Origin: Cellulophaga baltica
Lineage (GTDB): Bacteria; Bacteroidota; Bacteroidia; Flavobacteriales; Flavobacteriaceae
Length of the DNA stretch: 64,000 nt
Assembly: GCF_018861125.1 (NCBI RefSeq)
Contig: NZ_JAHKQN010000015.1
Span: 379,023 to 443,022 of the forward strand
Direction: 5' to 3'
Position numbers and translations under genes: made by a program. Positions 27,270 through 36,485 of this stretch are shown here, piece by piece (position 1 is the first letter of the stretch; each line of letters opens with the position of its first letter). Under the pieces are notes generated by a model. That model was not told the DNA's origin and made no database searches. It saw only the letters and a program-made list of their open reading frames with translations.

Positions 27270-27385
27270 AACTTAGAAAGCTCTTAATGTAGAATTTACT
27301 TTAAGTCATTTTTAGTGATAAAAATTTAACTTTTTACTGATATAATGTTGATTTTTAATTGATAATAACTTTAAATCACCTCATC

Positions 27386-27393
27386 TATCTTTG
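27386..27393 (+). promoter_or_regulatory. -7 box that decides the start of the LpxH-like gene
   Basis: TATCTTTG matches TAnnTTTG exactly, with TTG at 27359-27361 (spacer 24). It lies downstream of the earlier in-frame TTG at 27359, so translation must start later, at the TTG at 27410. Confidence 0.5.
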
Positions 27394-27409
27394 TATAAAC
27401 ACATATATA

Positions 27410-28267
27410 TTGAAAAAGAGAAAAATAGATATCGTTGTAATTTCAGACACTCACTTGGGAACATATGGATGTCATGCTGATGAATTACTAGCCTATTTAA
27501 ACAGTATTCAGCCTAAGAAGTTAATATTGAATGGTGATATTATTGATATTTGGCAGTTCAGTAAGCGTTATTTCCCTCCTTCACATTTAAAGGTTTTAAA
27601 AAAGATTTTAGGTATGGCTTCAAAAGGCACTGAAGTTATATATATCACTGGTAATCATGATGAAATGCTCCGTAAGTTTAGTGATACTTCAATTGGTTAT
27701 GTAAGTATTGTAGATAAGTTGGTTTTAGATTTAGACGGAAAAAAAAGCTGGTTTTTTCATGGCGATGTTTTTGATGCTTCTATTCAAAATGCAAAATGGC
27801 TAGCAAAATTGGGGGGCTACGGTTATGATTTTTTAATCTTGATTAACAGACTTATCAATTGGTTTTTAATTAAAATGGGAAAGGAAAAATATTCCTTATC
27901 GAAAAAAATTAAGAATAGCGTTAAAGGTGCTGTAAAATATATAAACGATTTTGAAAAAACTGCAGCAGAACTAGCAATTGAAAATGGTTATGATTACGTA
28001 GCCTGTGGGCACATACATCAACCTAAAAAAGAAATTATTGAAAATAAATTGGGTAAAACTACATACTTGAATTCAGGAGATTGGATTGAGAACTTAACAG
28101 CTTTAGAATACTCATTCAAAAGATGGAAAATTTATCATTATAGTAATGATAAATTATCCCCTTTTTTTGTTGATGATGATATTAAAGATATTGATATTAA
28201 TCAACTAATAGCATCTATTACTCTTGATAAGAATTATAAGAAAGGAAGCGATAAAGTATCAGACTAA
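27410..28267 (+). CDS. LpxH-like UDP-2,3-diacylglucosamine diphosphatase family phosphoesterase
   Basis: 285 residues from a TTG start (MKKRKIDIVVISDTHLGTYG); an earlier in-frame TTG at 27359 would add 17 odd residues that overlap the promoter. Calcineurin-like metal motifs are present: D-x-H in ISDTHLG, GD in LNGDIIDIW, GNHD in YITGNHDEM, and the C-terminal GHIHQPK. Flavobacterial proteins of this type are assigned to cleavage of UDP-2,3-diacylglucosamine to lipid X in lipid A synthesis; a different phosphoester is possible. Its 3' end overlaps the converging gene by 9 bases. Confidence 0.8.
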   Translation: MKKRKIDIVVISDTHLGTYGCHADELLAYLNSIQPKKLILNGDIIDIWQFSKRYFPPSHLKVLKKILGMASKGTEVIYITGNHDEMLRKFSDTSIGYVSIVDKLVLDLDGKKSWFFHGDVFDASIQNAKWLAKLGGYGYDFLILINRLINWFLIKMGKEKYSLSKKIKNSVKGAVKYINDFEKTAAELAIENGYDYVACGHIHQPKKEIIENKLGKTTYLNSGDWIENLTALEYSFKRWKIYHYSNDKLSPFFVDDDIKDIDINQLIASITLDKNYKKGSDKVSD

Positions 28268-31168
28268 CGCTTCCTTAAGTATTGTAATTGGGTGTTTAGC
28301 TTCACGTTTTGTTCCGTCATGTATTTGATGACGACAACTGGTTCCGTTTGCAGAAATTATAGTGTCTTCTGAAGCTTTACGTACAGCAGGGAATAATTTT
28401 AACTCACCTACTTTCATACTTGTTTCATAATGCTCTTTCTCATAGCCAAAAGAACCTGCCATACCGCAACAACCAGAGCTAATAATGGTTACTTCGTAGT
28501 TTTTAGGAAGGTTTAAAACATCAAACGTTACTTTTTGGTTTGATAGTGCTTTTTGGTGGCAATGCCCGTGTATTTTTACCTTTTTAGCTTCTGTAGTAAA
28601 TAAATCGGTCGTTAAATTACCTCTTTCAATTTCATAGGCTAAAAATTCTTCAATAATTAAAGAGTTTAATGCAATAGCATTGGCTGTTTCTTTATCGGAA
28701 GTAAAACGTTTGTATTCATCTCTAAAACTTAAAATTGCTGAAGGTTCAAGACCTATTACAGGAATTTTTTTCTGTTCAAACTCTTTTAATTTTACAATGT
28801 TTTCAAGTGCTAATTTTTTAGCTTGCTTTAAGAACCCTTTCGATAAATAAGTTCTACCACTTTCTGCAAAGTACAATTCTACATCATAACCCAGTTTTGT
28901 AAGTACCTCAATGGCATCTTTACCTAAGTAAGTATCTAAATATTGGGTGAACTCATCAATATATAAAGCAACTTTTTGTTTTGTAATCGTATTTTTTGCT
29001 TTGTGTTCTTGCAGATACTTTTTAAAATTGAAATTATAAACCTTAGGCATTGAACGCTCAGGAGCTACACCAGCAGTCTTTTTTAATAAACCACCGAATA
29101 AGCTAGAGTCGTAAATAGCATTTGTTAAACCAGAAACTTTACTTCCTAATTTATTTAATTTGGTGTTGTGAGCAAATAACTTACCTCTTAATGGGTATCC
29201 ATTTTCTTCTTGATATTGGTATAAAAATTCGGCTTTAAGCGTTGCGATATCAACATTACTTGGGCATTCACTTGCACAGGCTTTACAACTTAAACAAAGA
29301 TCAAAAACTTCTTTTAATTCTTTTTGATTGAATTTATTGGTAGTCTCAGAGGTTGTTAAGAATTCACGTAGTGCATTTGCTCTACCTCTAGTCGTATCTT
29401 TTTCGTTTTTTGTAGCATGGTAACTTGGGCACATACCACCTGCCGCATGATGCGTTTTTCTACAGTCACCACTACCATTACATTTTTCAGCAGCTTTTAA
29501 AATACCTTCACTATCAGAAAAATCTAATAAAGTTTTAATTTCTGGCTCATTTCTATCTACTTCATAACGTAGCGACTCATCCATAGGATATGCGTCTACA
29601 ATTTTACCAGGGTTGAAAATATTCTTAGGGTCAAAATAAGTTTTTACACGTTTTAATAATTCAAAGTTTTTTTCTCCGATCATAATCGGGATAAATTCTG
29701 CTCTAACAATACCATCACCATGTTCACCACTAAAAGAACCTCGGTACTTTTTGGTTAAAACAGCAACATCAGTAGTAATATGTCTGAATAATTTTACGTC
29801 TTCAGATTTTTTTAGATTTAATAATGGACGTAAGTGTAATTCTCCGGCACCAGCATGCGCATAATAGACTGCATTTTGGTCATACTTTTTCATGATTAAA
29901 GTAAACTCAGCTATAAAATCTTTTAAATCTTCAACAGCAACCGCAGTATCTTCAATACAGGCAACAGCTTTTCTATCTCCAACAATATTCCCTAACAACC
30001 CTAAACCTGCTTTTCGTAATTCAGCAGCTTGTTTACCTTCTGAAGCACTTAAAATAGCATTTGCATAGCTTAAGCCAGATTCTTTAATGGTTTTTAAAAG
30101 TGATGTAATTTGGGCTTCTAAATCTTCTTGGGTATCCGCTTTAACTTCTAGCATTAAAAGAGCAGCAGGATCGCCTTGAACAAAAAATCTGTTTTTTAGT
30201 TGTTCGCGGTTGTTTTTAGTACAATCTAAAATAACCTTATCCATCATTTCACAAGTATGCAAATTATGTTTCATACTTGGTGCAACATCACTCAAACAAT
30301 CTTCAAGTGATTTATAATGTGTAACTACTGTCGCTGCTAATTTGGGGGGTAATTTTGTAAGTTGTAACGTAATTTCTGTAGTGAATGCAAGTGTACCTTC
30401 ACTCCCACTTAACAATTCACAAACGTTAATTTTTTCATTTTTACCGCCAAAAATTGAACTTTTTAATAGTTCATCTATTGCATACCCTGTATTTCTACGG
30501 TGTATTTGTGGTTTTGGGAACTCAGTTGATATATCTTCTTGAATTTCTTTTTGAGAAAGTTCAGCGTATAAATTCTTATATATGGAACCTTCTAAAGTTT
30601 TTAATTTGGTTTTTTCTAAAAACTCTTCAGTTGTTAAAGGTTTAAATTCAGCCTCTTCTCCATTAGAAAGTATAACTTTTAATCTATGCGTGTATTCTCT
30701 TGTTATACCGTATTGTATTGATGTGGTACCTGATGAGTTGTTCCCAACCATACCACCAATCATACATCTGTTTGCTGTTGAAGTATTAGGGCCAAAAAAC
30801 AACCCGTAAGTTGCTAAATATTGGTTTAGCTCATCACGAATAACACCAGGTTGTAGAGTAACCTGCATTTTTTCTTCATCTAAAGATAAAATTTTAGTGA
30901 AATTTTTTGAAACATCAACGACTATGCCTTCACCGACACATTGCCCAGCTAATGATGTACCTGCAGTTCTAGGTATTAAACCTATTGCATTATCATTTGC
31001 AAACTGTATTATTTTCTTAAGATCATTATCGTTTTTAGGAAAAGTAACAGCTAATGGTGTTTTTCGGTAAACTGAAGCATCAGTACTGTATAAAACTTTT
31101 GAAAGTTTATCTATTTTTAATTCTCCTTCTAAACTATTTTTTAATTGTTCTAATGATGAAGTTTTCAA
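28259..31168 (-). CDS. large FAD- and Fe-S-binding oxidoreductase (GlcD/D-2-hydroxyacid dehydrogenase type)
   Basis: 969 residues combining three modules: a PCMH-type FAD domain (about 35-260; LIPRTAGTSLAGQCVGEG, GGMVGNNSSGT), an FAD-linked oxidase C-terminal domain (to about 530; HAGAGELHLRP, SGEHGDGIVRAEFI), then a 4Fe-4S segment (CNGSGDCRK, CLSCKACASECPSNV) and a CCG-type C-terminus (HGHCHQKAL, SGCCGMAGSFGYE). The layout equals YdiJ-like enzymes that oxidise D-lactate, D-2-hydroxyglutarate or similar 2-hydroxyacids into the electron chain. Substrate not resolved. It ends with a 9-base tail-to-tail overlap with the LpxH-like gene. Confidence 0.88.
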   Translation of the reverse strand: MKTSSLEQLKNSLEGELKIDKLSKVLYSTDASVYRKTPLAVTFPKNDNDLKKIIQFANDNAIGLIPRTAGTSLAGQCVGEGIVVDVSKNFTKILSLDEEKMQVTLQPGVIRDELNQYLATYGLFFGPNTSTANRCMIGGMVGNNSSGTTSIQYGITREYTHRLKVILSNGEEAEFKPLTTEEFLEKTKLKTLEGSIYKNLYAELSQKEIQEDISTEFPKPQIHRRNTGYAIDELLKSSIFGGKNEKINVCELLSGSEGTLAFTTEITLQLTKLPPKLAATVVTHYKSLEDCLSDVAPSMKHNLHTCEMMDKVILDCTKNNREQLKNRFFVQGDPAALLMLEVKADTQEDLEAQITSLLKTIKESGLSYANAILSASEGKQAAELRKAGLGLLGNIVGDRKAVACIEDTAVAVEDLKDFIAEFTLIMKKYDQNAVYYAHAGAGELHLRPLLNLKKSEDVKLFRHITTDVAVLTKKYRGSFSGEHGDGIVRAEFIPIMIGEKNFELLKRVKTYFDPKNIFNPGKIVDAYPMDESLRYEVDRNEPEIKTLLDFSDSEGILKAAEKCNGSGDCRKTHHAAGGMCPSYHATKNEKDTTRGRANALREFLTTSETTNKFNQKELKEVFDLCLSCKACASECPSNVDIATLKAEFLYQYQEENGYPLRGKLFAHNTKLNKLGSKVSGLTNAIYDSSLFGGLLKKTAGVAPERSMPKVYNFNFKKYLQEHKAKNTITKQKVALYIDEFTQYLDTYLGKDAIEVLTKLGYDVELYFAESGRTYLSKGFLKQAKKLALENIVKLKEFEQKKIPVIGLEPSAILSFRDEYKRFTSDKETANAIALNSLIIEEFLAYEIERGNLTTDLFTTEAKKVKIHGHCHQKALSNQKVTFDVLNLPKNYEVTIISSGCCGMAGSFGYEKEHYETSMKVGELKLFPAVRKASEDTIISANGTSCRHQIHDGTKREAKHPITILKEALV

Positions 31169-31265
31169 GCTGTAAAAATTTTGATTGCTAAATTAAGTTT
31201 TTATTAACTACAGACCACAACCAAAATTTTATTTTTGACGTATATTATAAATATATTAACTAAAT

Positions 31266-31781
31266 ATGAAATTATTTAAAATAACAACCTTACTACTTTT
31301 AATCACACCATTTTTTATGCAAGCTCAGAGTCTTTCTGATAATGCGATAGGTTTACGGCTTGGAGATAGTGATGGTTTAGGCGCTGAAATATCATACCAA
31401 AGAGCATTAACTAGTGTTAATAGATTAGAAGTCAACTTAGGTTTTAGAGATAGTAGAGCCTACGATGCATTTAAAATAGCAGGACTTTACGAATGGGTTA
31501 TGCCACTTGAAGGAGACTTTAATTGGTATTACGGTGTTGGTGGTGGTTTTGGAAGTGTTGATTTTGAATCACGAGTTTCAGACGATGACCCCGACGGAAT
31601 TGAAGAAGTTGATGGAGGTCTTTTTGTTTTTGCTGCTGGTAATATTGGTGTGGAATACAATTTCGATTTCCCAGTTGTTATTTCATTAGATTTAAGACCA
31701 GAATTAGGATTATTAGGATACAGTGAATTTTCTGATAGTTTCGATTTTGATATTGGATTAGGAATTAGATATCAATTTTAA
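31266..31781 (+). CDS. small outer-membrane beta-barrel protein of unknown function
   Basis: 171 residues. A signal peptide ends MQAQS. The mature part alternates polar and apolar residues in short strands separated by Gly/Asp turns (AIGLRLGDSDGLGAEISYQRAL, FNWYYGVGGGFGSV, GLFVFAAGNIGVEYNF, FDIGLGIRYQF) and ends with an aromatic Phe after RYQF, the outer-membrane insertion signal. This fits an eight-stranded barrel. No ligand or partner is suggested. It is followed by a terminator at 31799-31836. Confidence 0.75.
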   Translation: MKLFKITTLLLLITPFFMQAQSLSDNAIGLRLGDSDGLGAEISYQRALTSVNRLEVNLGFRDSRAYDAFKIAGLYEWVMPLEGDFNWYYGVGGGFGSVDFESRVSDDDPDGIEEVDGGLFVFAAGNIGVEYNFDFPVVISLDLRPELGLLGYSEFSDSFDFDIGLGIRYQF

Positions 31782-31798
31782 TAGCATTATTATAATAG

Positions 31799-31836
31799 AG
31801 ACAATGAAAATGTAATATTTTCCTTGTCTTTTTTTA
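31799..31836 (+). terminator. terminator of the outer-membrane barrel gene
   Basis: A 12-bp stem with one mismatch (31799-31810 with 31818-31829), a 7-base loop and a T run to 31836, 17 bases after the stop. Confidence 0.7.
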
Positions 31837-31883
31837 TATCCTAACTTATAAGTACATTTACGCAAAACAAATACACACATAAA

Positions 31884-32999
31884 ATGAAAAAGATAGTATT
31901 AGGCTTACTTACCGCTGTAGTATTAGCATCATGTAACTCTAACTCTGGTGGCTTTTCAATAGAAGCTAATGTTGATGGAGATATTGAAAACGGAACAGTA
32001 GTTTATTTAAAAAGAATTAGTAAAGTAAACCAACCAATAGATGTAGATACTACAACTGTTGAAAATGGAAAATTTGTATTTAAAGGTGTTGCAGACTCTC
32101 TTGATTTACAGTATATTTTTATTGATAAAATAAATGGAAATATTCCTGTAGTTATTGAAAACGGTACTATTGATGTTGATTTTCATAAAGATAGCTTACA
32201 ATTCGCTTCTATATCTGGTACAGAGCAAAACGAACTTTTTTCTAAATTTTTAGATAATAGTAGAACATTTGCTAAGCGCGCAATGTCAATGCGTGAAGAT
32301 TTTGAGAAAGCAAGAAAATCAAATGATACTGCTACACAGCAAGCTTTACAGGAAGAAAGTATGGAAATGCAAAATCAAGCTAAAGATTTTGAATTAAACT
32401 ATATTAAAGAAAACCCTAACGCTTATATTTCAGCTTTATTACTAGAGCGTGTTTATGCTAATAAAAGCTTAACAGAAAAAGAAGTAACTGAAATTTACGA
32501 TGCCTTTACTCCTGAAATAAAAGCTACTGCAGTTGCTAATAGAATTAAAGAACAATTAGAAAAAACTAAGAAAACTGCTATTGGAGAAAAAGCTCCTGAA
32601 TTTTCTGCACCTACACCTAATGGTGAAGAGTTGGCTTTAAGTCAAGCTTTGGGAAAAAAAGTAACAATAGTTGATTTTTGGGCTGGATGGTGTAAGCCAT
32701 GTAGAGCAGAAAACCCTAATTTAGTTCGTATTTATAATAAATATAAAGAAAACGGATTAAGTATTGTTGGTGTTTCTTTAGATAAATCAGAACAAGAATG
32801 GAAGCAAGCTATTGAAGCTGATGGCTTAGAATGGAATCACGTATCTAACGTTCAATATTTTGATGAAATTGCTCAATCTTATAATGTAAGAGCTATACCG
32901 GCTACTTTTATTTTAGATGAAAATGGAGTTATCATTGCTAAAGATTTAAGAGGTGAAGCTTTAGAGTCTAAAATTGAGGAATTGGTTGGTAAGATTTAA
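31884..32999 (+). CDS. TlpA-like thioredoxin-domain lipoprotein with DUF4369-type N-terminus
   Basis: 371 residues. Lipobox VLASCNSNSG (Cys 17) anchors it in the envelope. Residues ~25-125 form the beta-rich DUF4369 domain (GTVVYLKRI, VENGKFVFKGVADS), a helical linker follows, and residues ~228-371 are a TlpA/AhpC-like thioredoxin fold with active site WAGWCKPCRAENP and the cis-Pro in RAIPATFILDENG. This design is typical of Bacteroidota periplasmic disulfide reductases working on cytochrome maturation or stress targets. It stands alone and is closed by a strong terminator. Confidence 0.88.
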   Translation: MKKIVLGLLTAVVLASCNSNSGGFSIEANVDGDIENGTVVYLKRISKVNQPIDVDTTTVENGKFVFKGVADSLDLQYIFIDKINGNIPVVIENGTIDVDFHKDSLQFASISGTEQNELFSKFLDNSRTFAKRAMSMREDFEKARKSNDTATQQALQEESMEMQNQAKDFELNYIKENPNAYISALLLERVYANKSLTEKEVTEIYDAFTPEIKATAVANRIKEQLEKTKKTAIGEKAPEFSAPTPNGEELALSQALGKKVTIVDFWAGWCKPCRAENPNLVRIYNKYKENGLSIVGVSLDKSEQEWKQAIEADGLEWNHVSNVQYFDEIAQSYNVRAIPATFILDENGVIIAKDLRGEALESKIEELVGKI

Positions 33000-33018
33000 T
33001 TAGGTCACTAATTCAAAT

Positions 33019-33057
33019 AAAAAGTCCCAATTTGTAAAACAAATCGGGACTTTTTTT
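33019..33057 (+). terminator. terminator of the TlpA-like gene
   Basis: AAAGTCCCAATTTG pairs with CAAATCGGGACTTT (one mismatch) around a 5-base loop, followed by T7. It may also stop the converging gene that ends at 33074. Confidence 0.8.
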
Positions 33058-33073
33058 ATAGCTATATTTTTAT

Positions 33074-34708
33074 TTAAAATTTGTTGTTATAATCATTAAA
33101 TTCACCAATAATTGTAGCACTTTCAGCCTTTATAACACTTCCTGTGATATAAGTTAATGATTCATTACCGATAAACTCTAAATGAGCACCTTCTTCTAAA
33201 ATTAAATCTCCGTAAATTCCTAAATCTCCTTCTATTCTAAAAGTAGCGTTTTTACCTACGGTGATGTTTTTTTTATTTCTATTGTTGCCAACAATAAAAG
33301 TTCCGTTCATTTCAAATAAACCATCTTCATTGATTGTAGTGTTGTTACTTACAGTCCAAGTTCCGCAAAGTAATAATTCACCAGAAACAGAAACTAGACT
33401 TAATCTTTTAGAACCTTGATAAGCTTCCACTTCATTATAACCAACCGATATTGTAGCACTACCTCTATATGTTTCTAAGTCTGAACATTTTTCTTCAAGA
33501 CTTTCATTAGGCTTATTCATTTTAATAATTTGTAATCCTTCAGAACCTGAGGCTGCAAATATGTAATCACCTTTTGAAGTTACAAAATTGATAGAACCAT
33601 CTAAATCAATAATTCCTACAGGATTGGTGCTATCAGACATTTCTGTTGATAATGATAAACCAGCACCACCATTTGCCATAAGAATTACTTCTTCGTTAAC
33701 AGCAACGGCATTAGTAACGTTATCACTACTATTAGAGCCTTCAGGATTTATTAAAATAGGAATGTACTCAACAAAAGCACCGGTATTAGCATTGTAAATT
33801 CCAGCACCATTTGACCCTTCAGAAACAATAATATTTTCTTCAGAAAAATCTATGGTTCTTTTAGAATTCACTCCGAAATCTGAACTTATTGCAATTTCAT
33901 TAATTACATTAAAATTTGCATCAAATATTTTCACACCACTATCAGCATCTAATACAGCAGTTAAATCATCAGAGGTTGCAACTGCTCTTAAATCAGTATA
34001 CATTATTTCATTTAAAATTTCAATGCTATTTTTGTCATATATAGTTAATGAACCTTCTTTACCACTAGTTACAAGTAATTTATTGTCTGCAATTGTAACA
34101 TCGGTACTATTATATCCTTCTTGGAAGCCATAAGAAACACCTTGGTTGATATCTATTCTTCCATTAGAAACCGAAATTTTAGCTACAAAGGAATTAGTTG
34201 TTGCAGTTGCTGAACTTTCAGAATTTACTCCACCGGCAATATAAATATAGCCATTGCTATATGCTATAGAATTAATGTCGGCATTTGAATAAAAAAGCCT
34301 AGACGTCAATTCAGGGGAGTTTGGATCACTAATTTTAATAACATCAATTGCACCAACATAACCATCTTCAACTGTGTTATATGATACGTATGCATAATCA
34401 TCTTCAATTGTAACATGCGTTGCTGTTAGGTTTTCAGATCCAGAATACGTTGGAGCTTCAATTTGTGCTACTAAAGACAAGGGGTAATCACCAGCATATT
34501 CTTCAGCCTCTTTAGTAAATTTACCAGTTGAACTAGATACATTCATTATGTCAATCACACCTGCATTGTCATAATTAACATTTGCACTTAATGAAATTGA
34601 ATTATCTTCTAAAGTAATATTGTCATTAGAATCTTCATAAATTGTAGTTTCATCTGAACAAGATGAAATAACAGTAAGTATAGCTACTAATAGGGAGAAT
34701 TTTTTCAT
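33074..34708 (-). CDS. LVIVD-repeat beta-propeller lipoprotein with a beta-solenoid-like tail
   Basis: 544 residues. Lipobox VISSCSDETT (Cys 17). Residues ~70-400 contain repeating units of the form YAYVSYN..GAIDVIKISDP, YIYIAGG, LLVTSG, YIFAASGSEGLQIIKMN, which is the LVIVD/WD40-like propeller pattern. After a short acidic linker the last ~110 residues form a second series of strands with regular Gly turns (GTWTVSNNTTINEDGLFEMNG, FRIEGDLGIYGDLILEEGAHLEF), like a right-handed beta-solenoid. Probably surface or outer-membrane exposed; the binding partner is unknown. Single gene. Confidence 0.7.
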   Translation of the reverse strand: MKKFSLLVAILTVISSCSDETTIYEDSNDNITLEDNSISLSANVNYDNAGVIDIMNVSSSTGKFTKEAEEYAGDYPLSLVAQIEAPTYSGSENLTATHVTIEDDYAYVSYNTVEDGYVGAIDVIKISDPNSPELTSRLFYSNADINSIAYSNGYIYIAGGVNSESSATATTNSFVAKISVSNGRIDINQGVSYGFQEGYNSTDVTIADNKLLVTSGKEGSLTIYDKNSIEILNEIMYTDLRAVATSDDLTAVLDADSGVKIFDANFNVINEIAISSDFGVNSKRTIDFSEENIIVSEGSNGAGIYNANTGAFVEYIPILINPEGSNSSDNVTNAVAVNEEVILMANGGAGLSLSTEMSDSTNPVGIIDLDGSINFVTSKGDYIFAASGSEGLQIIKMNKPNESLEEKCSDLETYRGSATISVGYNEVEAYQGSKRLSLVSVSGELLLCGTWTVSNNTTINEDGLFEMNGTFIVGNNRNKKNITVGKNATFRIEGDLGIYGDLILEEGAHLEFIGNESLTYITGSVIKAESATIIGEFNDYNNKF

Positions 34709-34828
34709 CGGTTAAGTTTGTTTGTTATGATATTGGGATATCGTATGTATAAAAACGTATAACCTATGTAAAAATTGTACAGCTAAATTTTGCTAAAAAT
34801 GAGTTATCTATTTGTGAATAAAGTAGTT

Positions 34829-35479
34829 TTATATTTTCCCTGCTTTTTGCAGTCCAAATAATATTATAATAGGAATAGCTAATAAGCCTACCATTAAAGT
34901 ATCGTTAATAATTAAATTAGGAAATAATATTAGAGTAGTTACATAGCCGCCAATTGCACCACCAAAATGAGCTGTATGTCCAATATTTCCTAATCTACTT
35001 TTCATTCCGTATATAGAATAAAGTAAATAGCCTATTCCAAAAATATAAGCTGGGATTGGTAAAGGGATGAACATTAGACCTAATTGCATATTTGGTTGTA
35101 ATAATATAGCCGCGTATAAAACACCAGTAACTGCACCACTCGCACCTACTGCACTGTAAAATGATTCATTTTTATGAAACACCATTGATAAAAGACTTCC
35201 CGCGATAAGACTAATAATGTATATGATTAAAAATTGAACCGGACCTAACCATCCAATAACAACTGGTGCAAAAAAGTACAGTGTAAACATGTTAAAAAAT
35301 AGATGAGGAATATCAACATGTAAAAATCCAGAAGTTACAATGCGATCTTTTTGACCTGATTTTATAGCACCTATTAAAAATTTATACCGATCAAAAAACA
35401 CAGGATCATTAAACCCTTTAAAAGATGCAATTGCGTTAAGAGCAATAATTCCAATAGTAACAAAATGCATGTCAAACAT
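34829..35479 (-). CDS. rhomboid-family intramembrane serine protease
   Basis: 216 residues, six hydrophobic helices. Catalytic Ser114 in VGASGAVTG and His171 in HTAHFGGAIGG form the dyad; HVDIPHLFFNMFTLYFF in helix 2 supplies the oxyanion His and Asn. It cleaves membrane-anchored proteins within the bilayer; no substrate is indicated. The start at 35479 (MFDMHF) has an alternative Met three codons in. It is divergent from the acyltransferase gene with back-to-back -7 boxes in an 18-bp palindrome. Confidence 0.9.
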   Translation of the reverse strand: MFDMHFVTIGIIALNAIASFKGFNDPVFFDRYKFLIGAIKSGQKDRIVTSGFLHVDIPHLFFNMFTLYFFAPVVIGWLGPVQFLIIYIISLIAGSLLSMVFHKNESFYSAVGASGAVTGVLYAAILLQPNMQLGLMFIPLPIPAYIFGIGYLLYSIYGMKSRLGNIGHTAHFGGAIGGYVTTLILFPNLIINDTLMVGLLAIPIIILFGLQKAGKI

Positions 35480-35503
35480 AAATTAAACAGTTAAATTTAG
35501 TTT

Positions 35504-35521
35504 CAAATATAACTATATTTG
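35504..35521. promoter_or_regulatory. divergent promoter: two abutting -7 boxes forming an 18-bp palindrome
   Basis: CAAATATAACTATATTTG. The left half read on the minus strand is TATATTTG (35511-35504) for the rhomboid gene, and the right half is TATATTTG (35514-35521) for the acyltransferase gene. Both are exact TAnnTTTG matches only two bases apart, so polymerase can serve only one side at a time. Neither has a clear -33 TTG. Confidence 0.5.
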
Positions 35522-35537
35522 CACTATATATTTTTAT

Positions 35538-36440
35538 ATGCAGTTTGTAGTTTTTATTTTAGTTTATCCTATACTTTGGGTCATTTCGATATTACCATAT
35601 TCATTATTTTATTTTCTTTCAGATGTAATTTTTTTTATCACTTATTATATTATAGGTTATCGTAAAAAAGTTGTTTTCAATAATTTGAGACTTGTTTTTC
35701 CAGAAAAAACAGACGATGAATTAATAGTTGTTCAGCGTGATTTTTATAAGCATATGATTGATATGTTTATGGAAATGGTTAAAACAATGAGTCTCTCTAA
35801 GGCTGAAGTAAAAAAAAGATATGATGTAAAAAATATTGAAGTTCTCCGCGAGATTGAAAAAGAAAAAAGTATACTTATTGTGTGTTCTCATTATGCCAAT
35901 TGGGAATGGAATGTTTCAATAAATAATTACGTTGATGGTAAAGGTTATGCTGTCTATCAGAAAATTATGAACTCATATTTTGATGATTGGGTTAAAAAAG
36001 TTAGAGCTCGTTGGAATACTACATTAATTACAAAAGAAGAAACAATAAAAACTGTTTTTAAAAATGTAAAAGATAACGTTAGATCAATTTATGGGATGGT
36101 AAGTGACCAATCACCTCAAGCACATAGAGCACCATATTGGACTGATTTTATGGGAATTACCGTTCCTGTATTTAACGGAGCAGAAATGATGGCGCGTAAG
36201 ATGGATTTAGCTGTAGTTTTTTTAAAAGTTTCAAAAGTGAAAAGAGGGTATTATAAAGCAGAGTTTATTCCGATAAGTACGGATGCTAAGAATACAGAAA
36301 AGAATGAAATTACAAATCAGTTTTTAAGACTAACTGAACAACAAATAAGAGAAAAGCCAGAGCATTATTTATGGACACATAGGCGCTGGAAACATAGAGA
36401 TAAAGCTGATAGAGATTATAAAGTAAAAAAGGATTCTTAA
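35538..36440 (+). CDS. LpxL/HtrB-like lysophospholipid/lipid A acyltransferase
   Basis: 300 residues. An N-terminal membrane anchor (FVVFILVYPILWVISILPYSLFYFL plus a second helix) is followed by the acyltransferase core with the HxxxxD/E-like motif VCSHYANWEWN, and SDQSPQAHRAPYWTDFMG, FNGAEMMARKMDLAVVF and the C-terminal YLWTHRRWKHR. It transfers a secondary acyl chain onto lipid A precursor at the inner membrane. The last codons overlap a terminator palindrome. Confidence 0.85.
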   Translation: MQFVVFILVYPILWVISILPYSLFYFLSDVIFFITYYIIGYRKKVVFNNLRLVFPEKTDDELIVVQRDFYKHMIDMFMEMVKTMSLSKAEVKKRYDVKNIEVLREIEKEKSILIVCSHYANWEWNVSINNYVDGKGYAVYQKIMNSYFDDWVKKVRARWNTTLITKEETIKTVFKNVKDNVRSIYGMVSDQSPQAHRAPYWTDFMGITVPVFNGAEMMARKMDLAVVFLKVSKVKRGYYKAEFIPISTDAKNTEKNEITNQFLRLTEQQIREKPEHYLWTHRRWKHRDKADRDYKVKKDS

Positions 36441-36455
36441 TTAAGAATCCTTTTT
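36426..36455 (+). terminator. terminator overlapping the acyltransferase stop codon
   Basis: A perfect 30-base palindrome without a loop (AAAAAGGATTCTTAA and its complement). The stop codon TAA (36438-36440) is inside the ascending arm, and T residues continue after it. Confidence 0.75.
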
Positions 36456-36485
36456 TTATAACTAATAAATCAGTTGAGTTTTTAT

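Noticed and set aside
30342-30809. Three overlapping plus-strand frames inside the FAD/Fe-S oxidoreductase
   Set aside because: All are antisense to conserved FAD-domain coding sequence and have no independent content.
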